64,000 nucleotides of DNA from contig JADNRV010000115.1 of assembly GCA_015499995.1 (NCBI GenBank), forward strand, positions 62,001 through 126,000, read 5' to 3'. Below are positions 46,490 to 58,135 of the stretch, in pieces. Within the stretch, counting starts at the first letter, position 1, and every line of letters begins with the position of its first letter. Source of the DNA: Flammula alnicola. Lineage: Eukaryota > Basidiomycota > Agaricomycetes > Agaricales > Strophariaceae. The notes under the pieces were generated by a model. The model ran no database searches, was not told where the DNA came from, and was given only the letters and a program-made list of their open reading frames with translations. The position numbers and the translations under genes are program-made.

Positions 46490-46795
46490 TAGGGTTGGGT
46501 AAAAAACCTAGGGTTTTTTACCAAAACGTTTTTTACCGGTAAATTACCGGTAAATTACCAGGTAAATTACCCCCCCTTGGCGGCAGTCTGTGAGGTTTTT
46601 TACTGCATGGCCACGTGATATATATGAGCCACGCAGCGTGGCGAAATTTTTTTTAAAAGCCTTACGAAAAATCAAATCACGTGATGGTAAATTACCGGTA
46701 AAATACTGGTAAATTACCTATCCCTCTCACAGAAAAAATTTTCGAGGTAAATTACTGGTAAATTACACCCCCTGGAGGTTTTTTACCCAACCCTA
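46490..46795. mobile_element. hAT-like MITE with 8-bp target site duplication
   Basis: 306 bp with perfect 20-bp terminal inverted repeats (TAGGGTTGGGTAAAAAACCT at 46490 and its complement ending at 46795). It is flanked on both sides by TTGATCGC (46482-46489 and 46796-46803), the 8-bp duplication expected of hAT transposases. The interior carries several GGTAAATTACC words in both orientations and no coding frame. The homologous flank of NLR A (23870-23877) has the uninterrupted site, which proves the insertion. It lies ~300 bp upstream of the start of NLR C. Confidence 0.9.
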
Positions 46796-46803
46796 TTGAT
46801 CGC

Positions 46804-48935
46804 GGTGCGCTACCTTCCCTACTAACCATCCCAGTCCTCTCGCACTCGATACCCGAAATCGACACTCTCTGCCCAGATCTGCAATACATCGACAACTAGA
46901 CACACCACACGGCGGGATCTTGCTGGTCGCACTGAAGCAATGAAAGGAAGCCGAGGAGTCCATCGAGATCTGCGCGACGAGCCCTACCCCGCGGAGCCAG
47001 AAGGCTCTGAAGAAATTGATGTTAGCGCGGCCCTGATTCTAAGCACTCATGCCTCATGTGATTGTTGGAGGAAATGGCATACTTATAAACCAGGAACACG
47101 GCTTTAATGCCAGACGCTTGCACAGGTGTGCTGAGTCCATCCTTCCCCCTTTCTTGACTTGCTTTCCCTTCAATATCAGCTGAGCGACATTTTCAGGAAA
47201 ACATGTAAGACTCACAGTGGCGTATGTAGGTTATGCCGCACGGTCAAACATCGTACGAGCGGTCAAGATTGAGGATCGAGGTGTACGACCACCGCAGGGT
47301 GTTCCATTGATCATGGTACTCTTTCCTTCCTCCTTTCTCTTCTACTCCGACCTTTCCTCTGTCGTTCTCATCCCAACCCCCATCATCATCCTCCAGATCA
47401 AATCGAACAGTATAACCCGCCCAAGTTTTCCACCGACAGAAGTCACCTTTCCAACCCGCTCGCACATTCCACGCAGGAGCAGGTGAACAGCATGCTGAAC
47501 GACATCCAGGAGACGTCCTTTTCATGGATCTGGAGCTGGAGAGGGGCAAGAGTACAGGAGTACGGAGTTTTTGAGCAAGGCCTGATTTCGTCTTCTTATT
47601 CCTTGTACATGGCCTAATAAGTTTTCCTCAAGTCTCAGGCTGCGAAAACGAATGTTTCGTCCTAAGGAATGACGGGTGTCCGACTAGCTGGCTCATGTAA
47701 GGTTGGTAGTAGTGGCATTGAACCTGTGCGATGATAATGAAAGTCCGATGCCTCGGACGGCGGTTGTGAAGGAGTTGGGAGAGTCGAAACGGGTTCCTGA
47801 AGACTCGGATGTGCTGGTATTAGGCCGACAGTCTGCAGGTGTAATGGTGTCAGCAAACAGATTCGACGTGCAACGACCGAAGGAGGAAAGAAGATAAGAC
47901 AACAGCCTGATTGACGAGGAAGAGGATGAGAGGGATGTATGCGAGGAGGAACGGCCAGCAACGGCAAAGGAGCGAACGACGAAGATTCGAAATAATAGAT
48001 GAGACGCGCAAGAACTGAGAAACGTACAATGATGGGGGGTGTAAATGGTACATATATGTCGCCTGCAGATTGAGATTGTATTTTACATATAGAATCCTCT
48101 GACCGAAACTTGAGATGGGTAACCAGCCAGAATTTCAGGTAAAAATCAAGGATGAAAAATAGAGAAAGAGACTGACCCTTGGACGATGAGACAGTCTCGA
48201 CACCGTTATACCAGGTCCTCAAAAGGAAGATTCCTCAGACGTCGAATGAACGATGCCCTGCGTTCCATGGCAGGCTCATATCCCATCGCACACTCTCTCC
48301 TTGTTGTGGGTCCTTCGTCACCTATTTCGACTTGCCAGCCCCTCCGAAAATCCCAAATTAAAACCTACTTCGCCCGAACGAGGCCTCTATGGACATCTTC
48401 CGCCTAGGTGTGCGCTAACAAACAGAATGTTGGATCTAGGCTGCGAAGCGCTTTCAAAATAGAGGAGACGGAGAGACAGAAGGATTTGACGATGGAGAGA
48501 GGAGATGGCCATGAGCTATGGAGGAACACGAGCACAAGCAGCAGATCCGAATCATTTGTCAAGCAAGAGTTGTTGTTTGGATTACAGAAGGGCCTTCATT
48601 GTCTAGTAAACAGTATTAGAGGAAGAAAATTCGTACTTAGGGGGCGAACATACCTGGGAAAGAATGGTGGCCTTGCAATAATTCCTGGAGAAGAAATCCC
48701 AGCATCGGAGTCGGAGCACAAATGTAAACGTGCTGCTATCACTGACTTGCCAGCGCCAGCAGCACCGCGCATCCAGGACCATGTGGTAAGGTAGGAGCTG
48801 TCAATGTCGTCGAGCAACTTCATTATCTCATCCAAAATGGCGACATTTCGGAGGGTCGAAACGCTCGCCAGAGTTATGAAGAGCTCCCGGAGCTGCTTTG
48901 GAGTATAGAAGGTCGCTACCTAGTGTATAGCATAC
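46804..48935 (-). repeat. Dispersed repeat R3 (decayed second-type NLR locus)
   Basis: Minus-strand copy of R1/R2. 48935-48400 matches the R2 NLR body, 48310-47660 matches the SESSGTRFD block, 47560-47240 matches the R2-only segment, and 46980-46840 matches the CTCCTCGGCTTCCTTTCATTGC block. It is followed by NLR C as R1 is followed by NLR A, so the order R-element then NLR is duplicated in inverse orientation. No intact frame. Confidence 0.65.
48596..48925 (-). pseudogene. Second-type NLR remnant with Walker A
   Basis: Reading leftward from about 48925: GSDLLYSKAAPGALHNSGERF, then DPPKC; about 16 bases (the HPNTR codons) are missing and the frame shifts, then VAILDEIMKLLDDI and WMRGAAGAGKSVIA, a perfect Walker A. 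The sequence then diverges with no Walker B. This is the best preserved piece of the second NLR type and shows that R1-R3 derive from an NLR gene. Confidence 0.7.
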
Positions 48936-50159
48936 GATTAGCCTGTTGCTTACTTTACTTGAGTGTTTGAGGCGTCCTACCCTTGTCCGAAGCCTGTGCG
49001 CCTATGGTGGAGCTGGAAGAAGTAAGTATGGAATGTCGATGACGAGGTTAGGTTTCGCTTATGTCATCCCACCTCTTGCCCAAACTCCGCTGCCGCCCCA
49101 AACAAACTACGGAGAACCTGTCTGGTATGCCTTATATTTTTCTCTTCAGTATCTTCCTAGCCGACTAAAAACCAGGTTTTTTAATTTTTGCTCAAGCTTG
49201 AAGATTTAGCTTCTCCTCTAGGCTTATGAAAGAATTTTTTGTCCAGCACGAGTTTGGTATGCACACTCTAGATGACGGGACGGCGTAAGTCGTTCTTTCC
49301 CTTGTCCTATCTAATAGATCCTTATTTTATGTCGTTACAGCCCATGAACCCACCATGCCAGTCTATCGATGTTGCTTTTCGACGTTCGAGGCTTGTCCAA
49401 AGACGTGGACGAAGCCAATGATTCAGGCGCAACGCATTCGGGGTGGGGAGAACAGGTGACGATGTGCAAGTCACATAAATCGCGTCCACGTCCGCGTCGT
49501 TCTGCGATGCTCGGACAGCATCTTCGTCGTGAATTGGCGTAAATATCCATGCTACTTCCACTGCCCGGTCCCCTATACTATGATTCCATCGCCGATATCA
49601 ACAACTGTACCAGCCGCTCGACGAAGGGCGCTTCGATATCAATTGCCAGCATCGACTCGACAGCCTTCACTAGCCCACTCATCATCCGACCGCCATATGA
49701 CTCCCATCTGGTCATTTCCCATACCCCCCTCCCTTCAGTCCTTCATGGAACGAGTGCCGCAAAATTCAATTTTGATCTCGTGGCACAACCTCCGCATCTC
49801 CGTCAGCATCCGCATCCTTACTTCGACTTTTGCGTGTCAACCGATTCCTCCCCGCGATACTGCTTCTTGATGGCAACTTCACCCATACTTCTTACAACAA
49901 AGCGAGGCTGGTGCCGTCCCCGTATCCCTTCCTGCACTATTTAACTCGGCCCGCCGGCTAGACTCTCGAAGCCGCGCATAACCACGATCATCAGACACCC
50001 ATGATTTTGGTCTCTGGATTCCTGCAACAAAAGTGTGCCGACGAAAGCATGCAGGCTGATGAACATCTCTCGCACGGCTCCATCATACGCCCTGAAGATC
50101 TGGCCATGGATGACCGACCATCGTCTGACTCGAACTGAGGGTTTGAGCCGACTCTGATC
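48936..50159. other. Region with coding-like fragments only
   Basis: A plus-strand piece near 49840-49960 (LLLDGNFTHTSYNKARLVPS) and a minus-strand piece near 49555-49400 (WIFTPIHDEDAV) look like old exons, but I could not join them into a gene or name a family. Confidence 0.25.
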
Positions 50160-50920
50160 GTCAATCCACATGTGGGGTTGATCGCAACGAGCGCTGGAAG
50201 TAGTCGTGTTCGGTGTCCTGCTGTTCCTCGGAGGCGGAATAGCGATAGAGGACGTCGTGGTCGAAGTGCAGTTCATGGGCGAGTACTGATGCTCAATGAA
50301 CCAACGGAAAGCTGCTAACAAGGAGATAGAGGGCCAGTCAGGGTCCGATTCATGATGCAGAACGGAAAATACACACTCATGATCAAGCCTTGCAGTGCAG
50401 CATTCGGCCACCTTTAAAAGATCCTCGCGGCTTGCTCTGGATCAAAATCGCCCAGGCCCTCTTCATCGATCCTTGAGAAGGTTATCCTCCTCCTAACCAG
50501 CACCTTCGTACCAGCCCACACGTTCCGATGTAACGCGCTGGTGCTAAACATGTGCGTTGTTCATGTCAGAGAAGCCCTAACTGATCTCCTGTTGGACGAT
50601 TTTTATGGTTGCTTTGCTTTGGAAAAAATAGCGTTTGTCTTGATGTAGAATTTTTTTTCTTTCTTCCAAAAAGGCATCCCCTTGGTTCACGATATTCATC
50701 GCTAACACCTTCGTCGCGACGTAAGTCGTATTAGCGCTACTTCATCTGTTTATTCTCTTCGCACCATGTAGGACTCACGCTTTGCTCACGATCATGTCAT
50801 AGATATAGACTGCGTCGCAGTTACACTTTCAAAACAGGGACATATCTCTTCAACCCGGTGGCGTACATCGCTGAGCCGTGGTTTGATAAATGGCTACGAT
50901 AAAGCAGGAGCCATCCCCTG
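50160..50920 (+). repeat. Repeat in the 3' flank of NLR D, also at 57486-58110
   Basis: 50160-50417 matches the complement of 57486-57728. Both encode, in one frame, a hydrophobic segment (LLFLGGGIA) and, in another, RFM.QNG.YTLMIKP; the first frame is broken by a TGA in this copy. 50570-50650 (TCCTGTTGGACGATTTTTAT) and 50800-50920 also match the 57.7-58.1 kb region, and partly 42.88-43.03 kb. It is a duplicated gene relic that travels with the NLR 3' ends. Confidence 0.5.
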
Positions 50921-51151
50921 GCAAGCGTCGTTTGGTATGGAATACAGATATACTTGTACTCTTGGGTGCATGTGAAGGTTGCTCTGCCATATTCCCTCGC
51001 TTTGAGTCATGAAGCGGTCAAAACGCAAGAAGAACCTCACTGATACCTCACCCATGCAAATAAAGTCCAAAAGTTTCGTGTCTTGAGTACATGCTGACGC
51101 CCCTACGTTTACAGAATCCATGAACATTACGGTGTAATCTTCGAATTCCCA

Positions 51152-54134
51152 TTACTTTTGCTGTTTCCTGCGTTTTGAAACTGGAATCCTGGACTTGAAT
51201 TCCGAATTCCGTTTCCGCGGCGGTGCCGGCAACGCGCTAGCATTGGTCATTGGACTATTTGATCTCGACTTGGGACGGAAGGCATGCTCCCTCGCATCCT
51301 GGACTGTTCGTCTCTCGTCCTGGACCGTCACTCCGTTTTGCCTCTCCTGCGAAGGCACTGAGTGTCGCTCAGCTCGTAGGGGTGCGTCATGGTTGTCTTC
51401 CATGAGTTGTGGCAGAGTTGTTTCACACCACGTGGATGCCGAGTCTGACTCCTTCCGCTCAGACGCCGGATTTCGCCCGTCCTGAACATGGGCAGAGAGT
51501 TGGTCAACCAAGGAAGGGAATTCTCTGTAGGTCTACCCATCACTTCCAGTGAGAATATATCTTTGAGAGATTACAGGTAGTCTTCCTACCGTTACCGAAT
51601 AATCAACAAGTAATTTCATTAAGGAATCCGGGGAAGGATCTTCCTTCGTTACTACAACGTCATGGAAAATTCGGCTGAAATGGGGATGAAAGTCAGAAAC
51701 TAGATGAATTCGGTGGTCATCTAATGAAGGAGCTTGACGCAAATCCTTCAGCTGTTGCGTTGGATCGAGCCCCACAATTTTATGAAGCGAGAGACAAACG
51801 TCGATCCGAGGGGCTGCCTTGCTCAGGAACGAATAAGCAGCATTCATGACCCGAATTTCTCTTGCCTTCTTGATGGAAGAGTACCAGTTTCCACTGACAA
51901 ACGTAGAAGTTGAATGCGACAGAAAATGCCAAGGAGAAACCTGACAGACTCACATTGGATTGTTAAATAAATAATGGTAGCAATAAATGGCGAGATATGA
52001 ATATTTATATCCATTCATTGCCAGTTCCCCCAAAAGTTCGACGTCGCAAAAGAGATCGGAAAACTCGGTTCGAGACATGAGGTACCAACAGAAACCCAGT
52101 TCGGAGTCGCTGAACATAATTTCCAAGGGGTTGATATTGAAAGAGCTGCTAATGGGTATGTTAGATATCGCAGATGGTCAATTAAGCTCTTAAGCACATA
52201 CTTAGAGGTGGGACCGTCTAATGGAAGTTTTTGTAGTTGCATTAATATCCATTCTTGAAGTTGAATGATAACTTTCAACAGAGGATGCAGCGTTTCAGAT
52301 GGGTATGGTCTCTTATGCTGAAAGGTAACAATATCAGGACGGAGGTTGACTAAGGAGGGTATAAATGACATGGAAATACCTCCTTTAAAATCCATCGGAG
52401 AAATTGTGCCATGGCGAAATGCACATTGTCATATTTCCGGAATGTTTCATTTGAAGCTATGAACCAGTCCGAGGTGAACTTCAATAGAACCTTTAATTCA
52501 CACCTAGCAAATACTCCATAAATCTCTGGACGAGCCGCTCGAACCCTTCCCACGAAATGCTGGAAACCGGCAAAATAGAGCAAGACAACGTCACGATTGT
52601 GCTCGCCAATTTTGTCTACTGTGATGGTGGAAAGCTAGTCAGTCATGCTCTGAATTTGTTCTCAACACTTACTTTCTGAGATACAGCGGAGGGAACAGTG
52701 GAAAAGAGCGTCATAAATCCTTTCGCTATCCGCGTAAAACTTTCCTGCACGGCTCTCATCCATCAAGAAGTCCGGAAGAGAAGCATGAAGGAACTTGATC
52801 GAAGTAGACATAATTGATGATTGGATTTCTACGACTGACGAAAGATCACTCAAAGCAAGTTCGATATCGCCCTCGCCTAGACCAAGGAAGTTCTTCATGA
52901 AACGAATCTCGTTATGCATCAAGTCGACACGGGGTTCTATCGACTTCATAAAATGGATGCGGAGGATTTGAAGAACGAGGTCGGGATCCTCGGCGCTGGC
53001 GAAAATGTGGGTGTATAATGCATCTAGTGCTGCATACGGTCGATTTTTGGGATCCTTGACGAGCTCGACGATTATTCGCAAGCTCGTGACAGGATGCAGC
53101 CGAGGCGATTTGATGTACTTGCTGACCGTAGCCGCATAGATAAATTGGCCAGACGACTTCTCGACGAGTTTGTCGATATCATCGACGGGTGGCCAATCTA
53201 AGGGAATGATATTCCGGAGAGGATGCGTGTCTCTAATTTTGGCCAAATTGTCGATGAGGAATGTTTGAATATCGTCATCGGGATTCCAAGAGTTGTCCAG
53301 TGGTAGTTGCCGGAGGAAGGGAACAAGGTCGCGATCGCCAAAAGCGGACTGGATATTCTGTTCAGGCCGACTCGCGATGAGCAGTTTATGTGGGAAATTA
53401 TGGTTCATCCGCGCGAGAGCTGCTACGAATCCCTTCACGATGGCGTCCTGCGCGGCCTTGTTGTGACACTCGTCTAGACCATCGATGATAATGATCTTCG
53501 GAAGAGTTGGAGTGGAAGACAGATCGGAGAGGAGTGAAAGGGGAGCCACGATGAGTCTGTCGATCTGTACGTCCAGTGCTACATTAAAAATGAACTCGTT
53601 GTTGAGCATTGCCGTGGAAATGTCGTTTCGAGTTTCCGGAATATTCTCCATCATCTGGTATGCGAGAGTTGCCACTAGGTATATCTCGTCACTTCGCCTG
53701 GTGTCGCCCGACGTCCTTGAAAAGAAGAAAGTCGAAGACATGCGACCTTGCTTCTCACACATCTGCGCTATCGTCCGTGCTATCGCTGACTTGCCAGCCC
53801 CAGCAGCACCGCGCATCCATATGGCACGACGAGGGTCGTTGGTATCATCAAGCCATGCCATTATTTCGTTCAGGATGGCGACTCGGGTGTTCGGATGACA
53901 TTTGGGAGCATCGTAGTTTTCATCGGCGGTATGGAATGCTCCTGGGACGACCTTGGATTTGAGAAGATCCATGCCTGGCGTAAAATGGACGCCTTGGTGT
54001 ATCATAGCAAACGGTCTGTGGATATTGATGGGGGCTGTGACGACTGTCAAGGTGAAGGGCCCGATAAGCGGAAAGATAGAAAGCAGAAGAGGAGCTAACC
54101 CCATCATGGTGTTAGGGCCCCATACATAATGCAT
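51152..54134 (-). CDS. NACHT NLR protein, copy D (full length, different N-terminus)
   Basis: Exons 54134-52673, 52615-52380, 52317-52202, 52148-51954, 51893-51590 and 51532-51152 join in frame (897 aa) with canonical donors. The N-terminus lacks the INGG motif; instead ~55 residues precede the NACHT exon, including a hydrophobic run (MMGLAPLLLSIFPLIGPFTL) that could be a signal or membrane segment. The NACHT core has GAAGAGKSAIA, IIIIDGLDEC and SRPEQNIQSAF. Exon 6 starts GNWYSSIKKAREIRV and keeps the ancestral frame without the ambiguity seen in C and E. The tail ends PVSKRRKQQK, a possible nuclear signal. It is the most diverged member and its coding looks intact. A CCAG acceptor at the NACHT exon start leaves open an alternative first exon. 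Confidence 0.82.
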
Positions 54135-54820
54135 GAACCTGCTTTGGCGTAAATGTTCAAACGTTCACGGCACACGTCTACTCCTTGTACTACTCGGCGC
54201 CCGGCCCTCGAGCCTCGAATTCTCGAAATACCACTGCCAATTTTGGTGACCGCACCTGCACCGTTAACGAGTCCTCGTATCCTCCTCCATTCAGCCCATC
54301 ATTACAACCAGCATTGCGATAGCAGATATCTCGATACACGACCTTTGCATCTCCATCCGAGTCAGCACCCGCTGCGGCGTCTTGACCTCTACTTTGTTTT
54401 CCAGAGTTCAACCCCTTACCACCTATCGATCCATGTGTAGACTTCGCTCACATGAAGGACACGAACGGAGTGACCCGTATCAAGATTTCAAAGTGCACCG
54501 TGCTTGCAAGGGTGGTGGCCAGGAGAGGAGTCGATCTTCTAGGTCGATGAGTAGTGGCCGGGCAAGGGCGGGGTCGATATTGGCGCTGAGGCCTGAGGAT
54601 TAGGTGGCCTGTTGGATCGCAAGACGCTGGAGAATTGGGGAGGGGGAGTTGGCTCTTTCGCTGGGGTCGTCGGGTCGCAAACGATACGCTGATGGATTCG
54701 GACGAGGGAAAGAAGAAGGAGACGGAGAGAAATCGATGGTTGAGCGTAAAACCGCATACAGTGCGTATTTTTTGTTTTATTCGTGCTTCATTCTGTGACC
54801 TCATTTGGGCTTGACGTTGA

Positions 54821-55980
54821 CTACAGCCGTTTCGGAAATTCTTGTCCGGCGGTGAATTCCGGCGTTTTAAAATAAAATAAATCCAGAAAATCCAGAAAAT
54901 GCAAGAAATGCAAGAAATGCAAGAACGAGCTTTAATCGAGTGATTCTGCAGTCCTTTCGAGTGTTTAATGTTCCTTATATGTAACCATATCAATACCATG
55001 CATACGGCTCAAAGCCTGGTTGTTTCTGACGAGGTTAGGTTGTAATAGAGCTATCCAGGCCTCGAAGTCTTCAAACTTTTGATTTGGGGCCAAAAGACCT
55101 CACAAATGGAAGCCAGAATGACTGAAAATGAAGGATGACCTCATGAATAGCAACTAGATATTTTATTTTTGCTTTCAAGTGCCCCGGAGCATGTCGCAGA
55201 GGCAAGGTTGCCCACTGTGCAGTGCCACGTCATCAAGTCTTCCAGAGGGCTATCGTGAACCCTTGTCAAAACCCTCAAAAAAGAGTCCTAAATTCCATTG
55301 CCAAAATTCGAACTTGAATTCGAATCATTACGTATAGTATCTCGACGCACAACGAATAAAGAACCTCGTAACGTATCTTCAAGAAGTGCACTCTCTGGGA
55401 GTCTGGGACTAGCCAACGCCGACCACACCACCCTCCTGCTCAACACCTACACCAAGCTCAAAGACGTTGTGCGGCTCGACAGCTTCATCAAGACAGAATC
55501 GCGGCGGAATGCCAAGGCAGATGGAGGAGACGCGGAGGAGCTGCCGTTCGACCTTGTCACCGCGATTCGTGTGTGCAGACAAGCGGGTTACTTTGAGCAT
55601 GCATCCTACCTTGCGAAGAAGTATGACCGGCATGAGGACTATTTGAGGATACAAATCGAGGACGCGGGGAATTTTGCAGATGCACTGGCATTGTGCAAGC
55701 TCATGAATCATCTCGTTGGGTAGCGGGCACGGCTTTCGATGTAGGAAAATGTTCTCTTCACCGTCAGACACAGGAAAGTCCAAGGGATGATTGTCGTAGT
55801 CATCAGACATGATGTATAGATATTTAAAAGAGTGTAGATGCTCGTTTACGAGGAGTAGAGACAGCGGAAGCTACGATTCTGAATTTTCTGAATTTTTCTT
55901 ATTTTCTCGATTTGTTTGATTTATTTTATTTAAAAAATGTCGGAAATCACCGTGGACAAGAATTTCCGAAACGGCTGTAG
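54821..55980. mobile_element. Inverted-repeat element carrying a VPS11 fragment (Pack-type)
   Basis: The ends are perfect inverted repeats over 27 bp starting CTACAGCCGTTTCGGAAATT (54821-54847, and 55954-55980 in reverse), with clear similarity continuing to ~60 bp and AT-rich similarity beyond. TA lies one base inside both ends, so a TA duplication with CAGCCG termini is possible (Tc1/mariner-like). No longer direct repeat flanks it. The interior holds no transposase but contains coding sequence of the host gene VPS11, the signature of a non-autonomous transposon that has captured a gene piece. Confidence 0.75.
55390..55723 (+). pseudogene. VPS11: Captured fragment of VPS11
   Basis: The frame reads GLANADHTTLLLNTYTKLKD, then VRLDSFIKTESRR, ELPFDLVTAIRVCRQAGYFE and HASYLAKKYDRHEDYLRIQIED, ending soon after NFADAL at a stop (55723). 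These are the clathrin-heavy-chain-like repeats of VPS11, a core subunit of the HOPS/CORVET tethering complexes at the vacuole. Only ~100 of roughly 900-1,000 residues are present, with no propeller or RING domain, and both ends run into transposon sequence. The frame is undamaged, so capture may be recent or the fragment may be expressed. Confidence 0.8.
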
Positions 55981-57485
55981 GCCATTTTGATATAGATTTT
56001 GGAAGTCTGGGTCAATACTTGGATGCCTAGTATCAGCGCTCAAGTACGTTTACCACTCGTTAACTCTTCCAAGTTCCCAATTCTCATTTTGAGTGCATAT
56101 ATTCTAGACAGCCACCCCACCGCACGCTCACCGATAGAACACGCCTCGATCACAAGGGAGGAATGAAGGGGAATCAAATCTGCCAACAGGTACCTTATGT
56201 CAACAACCTGGTGCGCCACAACACTGGCATTGTCGTATTTTTGACATTCCAGCGAGGAAACGATGCCCAACACTTCGGAATTTGCCTAACGAACTCCGAG
56301 ATCTGTCCCCGCGGCGCTGGAGTTGGAGACGTTGACGAAGCTGCAGCTCGTGCAGTTGCTCTCAACTGGCAAGCTTCTGAACCTGTATTCAACTGTGTCT
56401 GCTGCGGTTGTTCGGGGATAGGGTGTACGATATGTACCTGAGAAATCCGGTGTTGATGCAGGAGATATACGAGAAGGAGAGGCGGACGTTTGTACAGGTG
56501 TGTTGGATTTTCTTTCATTCTTTCTTTTTGTCTTTTTGGGGATTTGCGATCGCTGATACCGCCTTTTTGTAGTAGACTTCAGGATGCCCTCGTATCATGC
56601 AATAGTCCTTCAACCATTCGTCCTCTTCGCCCTATGGCGCTCGCATTCGTATCGCAGAGATATGTCTCGGGGGCTGAGCTTGGCCAATGGGGCATCGTGC
56701 ATCGGATTCATCAATGTAACTATGGATCGTATCGGTGGAGATTCGACGAATATATGGGCCACATCATCATCATCTTGTGAGACACAAGCTCGCCAACATC
56801 TAATGAGTACAGAATTCGAAGATACTTTCAGTGCATACTAAAATCAGTTACGGTGTCTCTGGTTTAACCCACCCACACTTTGTCCCACCAATTCTCTTGC
56901 CAACGTGACAAAGAATGGATCATGAAGCCGTCGAGACGTTAATCAGGGCAAGCGAGAACATATTGGAATCTATCTCAAGCTCATGCATACAAACGAAGTC
57001 CAGAATGCCGATATTTCGAGCGCATCTTTCTCGAACCCATATCAATACAACATATCTTGGATGAACCCGGCCCCGCTTCTGCGGCGCGGCTATGATGACT
57101 CTACTGAACCCTCGACTCCCTACTACCTTCGCGGCTTCTTTCTTGTCGAAACATTGGAAATAGATCGCGAAGGCCTTTTCGATGTGGGCTCATTCCGTGG
57201 CTGTGCCTGCAGCGCATCAGGATCTGCTGTTGGCCTACTCCGTCTTGACATGGGATGGCGGGGACGCCCCGCCACACCTTGAGCGGTTTGTTGCCTATCC
57301 CGCCCATGCACTGAGGCCTCCCCGTCCGGTACAAGTCTCGAGCGTTGCTTTTCTTGTTAGGACGACGCACATGTGTAGCACGGGCGCATCACATCGGAAT
57401 GTGTGGACTGGTGCGAAGGAGGATAACCAAGTGTAGATGAAGAGAGTGTGGGCGTTGTCGATTCAGGGCAATCTGCAAGGATCTT
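55981..57485. other. Region with exon-like fragments, no complete gene
   Basis: At 56400-56500 on the plus strand CLLRLFGDRVYDMYLRNPVL continues to EKERRTFVQ and a GTGTGT donor, clearly protein-like, but I cannot identify it or find its partners. Other short frames are unsupported. Confidence 0.25.
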
Positions 57486-58110
57486 TTAAAGGTGGGCGAA
57501 TGCTCCATCCCAAGGCTTGATCATGAGTGTGTATGTTCCGTTCTGCAGCATGAATCGGACCCCGACTGGCCCTCTATCTCCTTGTTTGTAGCTTTCCGTC
57601 GGTTCATTGAGCTCCAGTACTCGCCCATGAACCGCACCTCGATCATGACGTACTCTACCGCTATTCCGCCTCCGAGGAACAGCAGGATACTGAGCACGAC
57701 TAATTCCAGAGCTCGTCGCGGTCAACACCTAACTGATATCCTGTTGGACGATTTTTATGGTTGCTTTACTTTGGAAAAAATAGCATATCTTTTTCTTGAT
57801 GTAGATTTCTTCCTTTTTTTCTTTCTTCCAAAAAGGCATCGCCCTAGTTCACGATATTCATCGCTAACACCTCCGACGCGACGTACGTTGTATTACCGCT
57901 ATTTCACCTGTTTAATCTCTTCGCACCATATAATAGGACTGACACTTTGCTCACGGTCATGTCGTAGTAGATTACATCGTAATTACGTTTCCAAAACAGT
58001 GACATATCTCTTCAACCCGCTGGCGTACATCGCTGAGCAGTAATTTGACAAATGGCTACGATAAAGCAGGAGCCATCCCCTGCCGAGCATCGTTTGGTAT
58101 AATACGGATA
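57486..58110 (-). repeat. Repeat in the 3' flank of NLR E (copy of 50160-50920)
   Basis: Here the hydrophobic frame is uninterrupted on the minus strand: ILLFLGGGIAVEYVMIEV, RFMGEYWSSMNRRKATNKE and IEGQSGSDS, like a C-terminal membrane helix with a short tail. Start and upstream exons are missing. The right part (57960-58110) is the common NLR 3' flank. Confidence 0.5.
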
Positions 58111-58135
58111 TACTTGTGGCGCAATCTTTGAATTC

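Noticed and set aside
55298..55723. Reading the VPS11-like frame as an independent gene
   Set aside because: Only ~100 residues of a ~900-1,000-residue protein, no domain boundary at either end, and it lies inside a TIR element.
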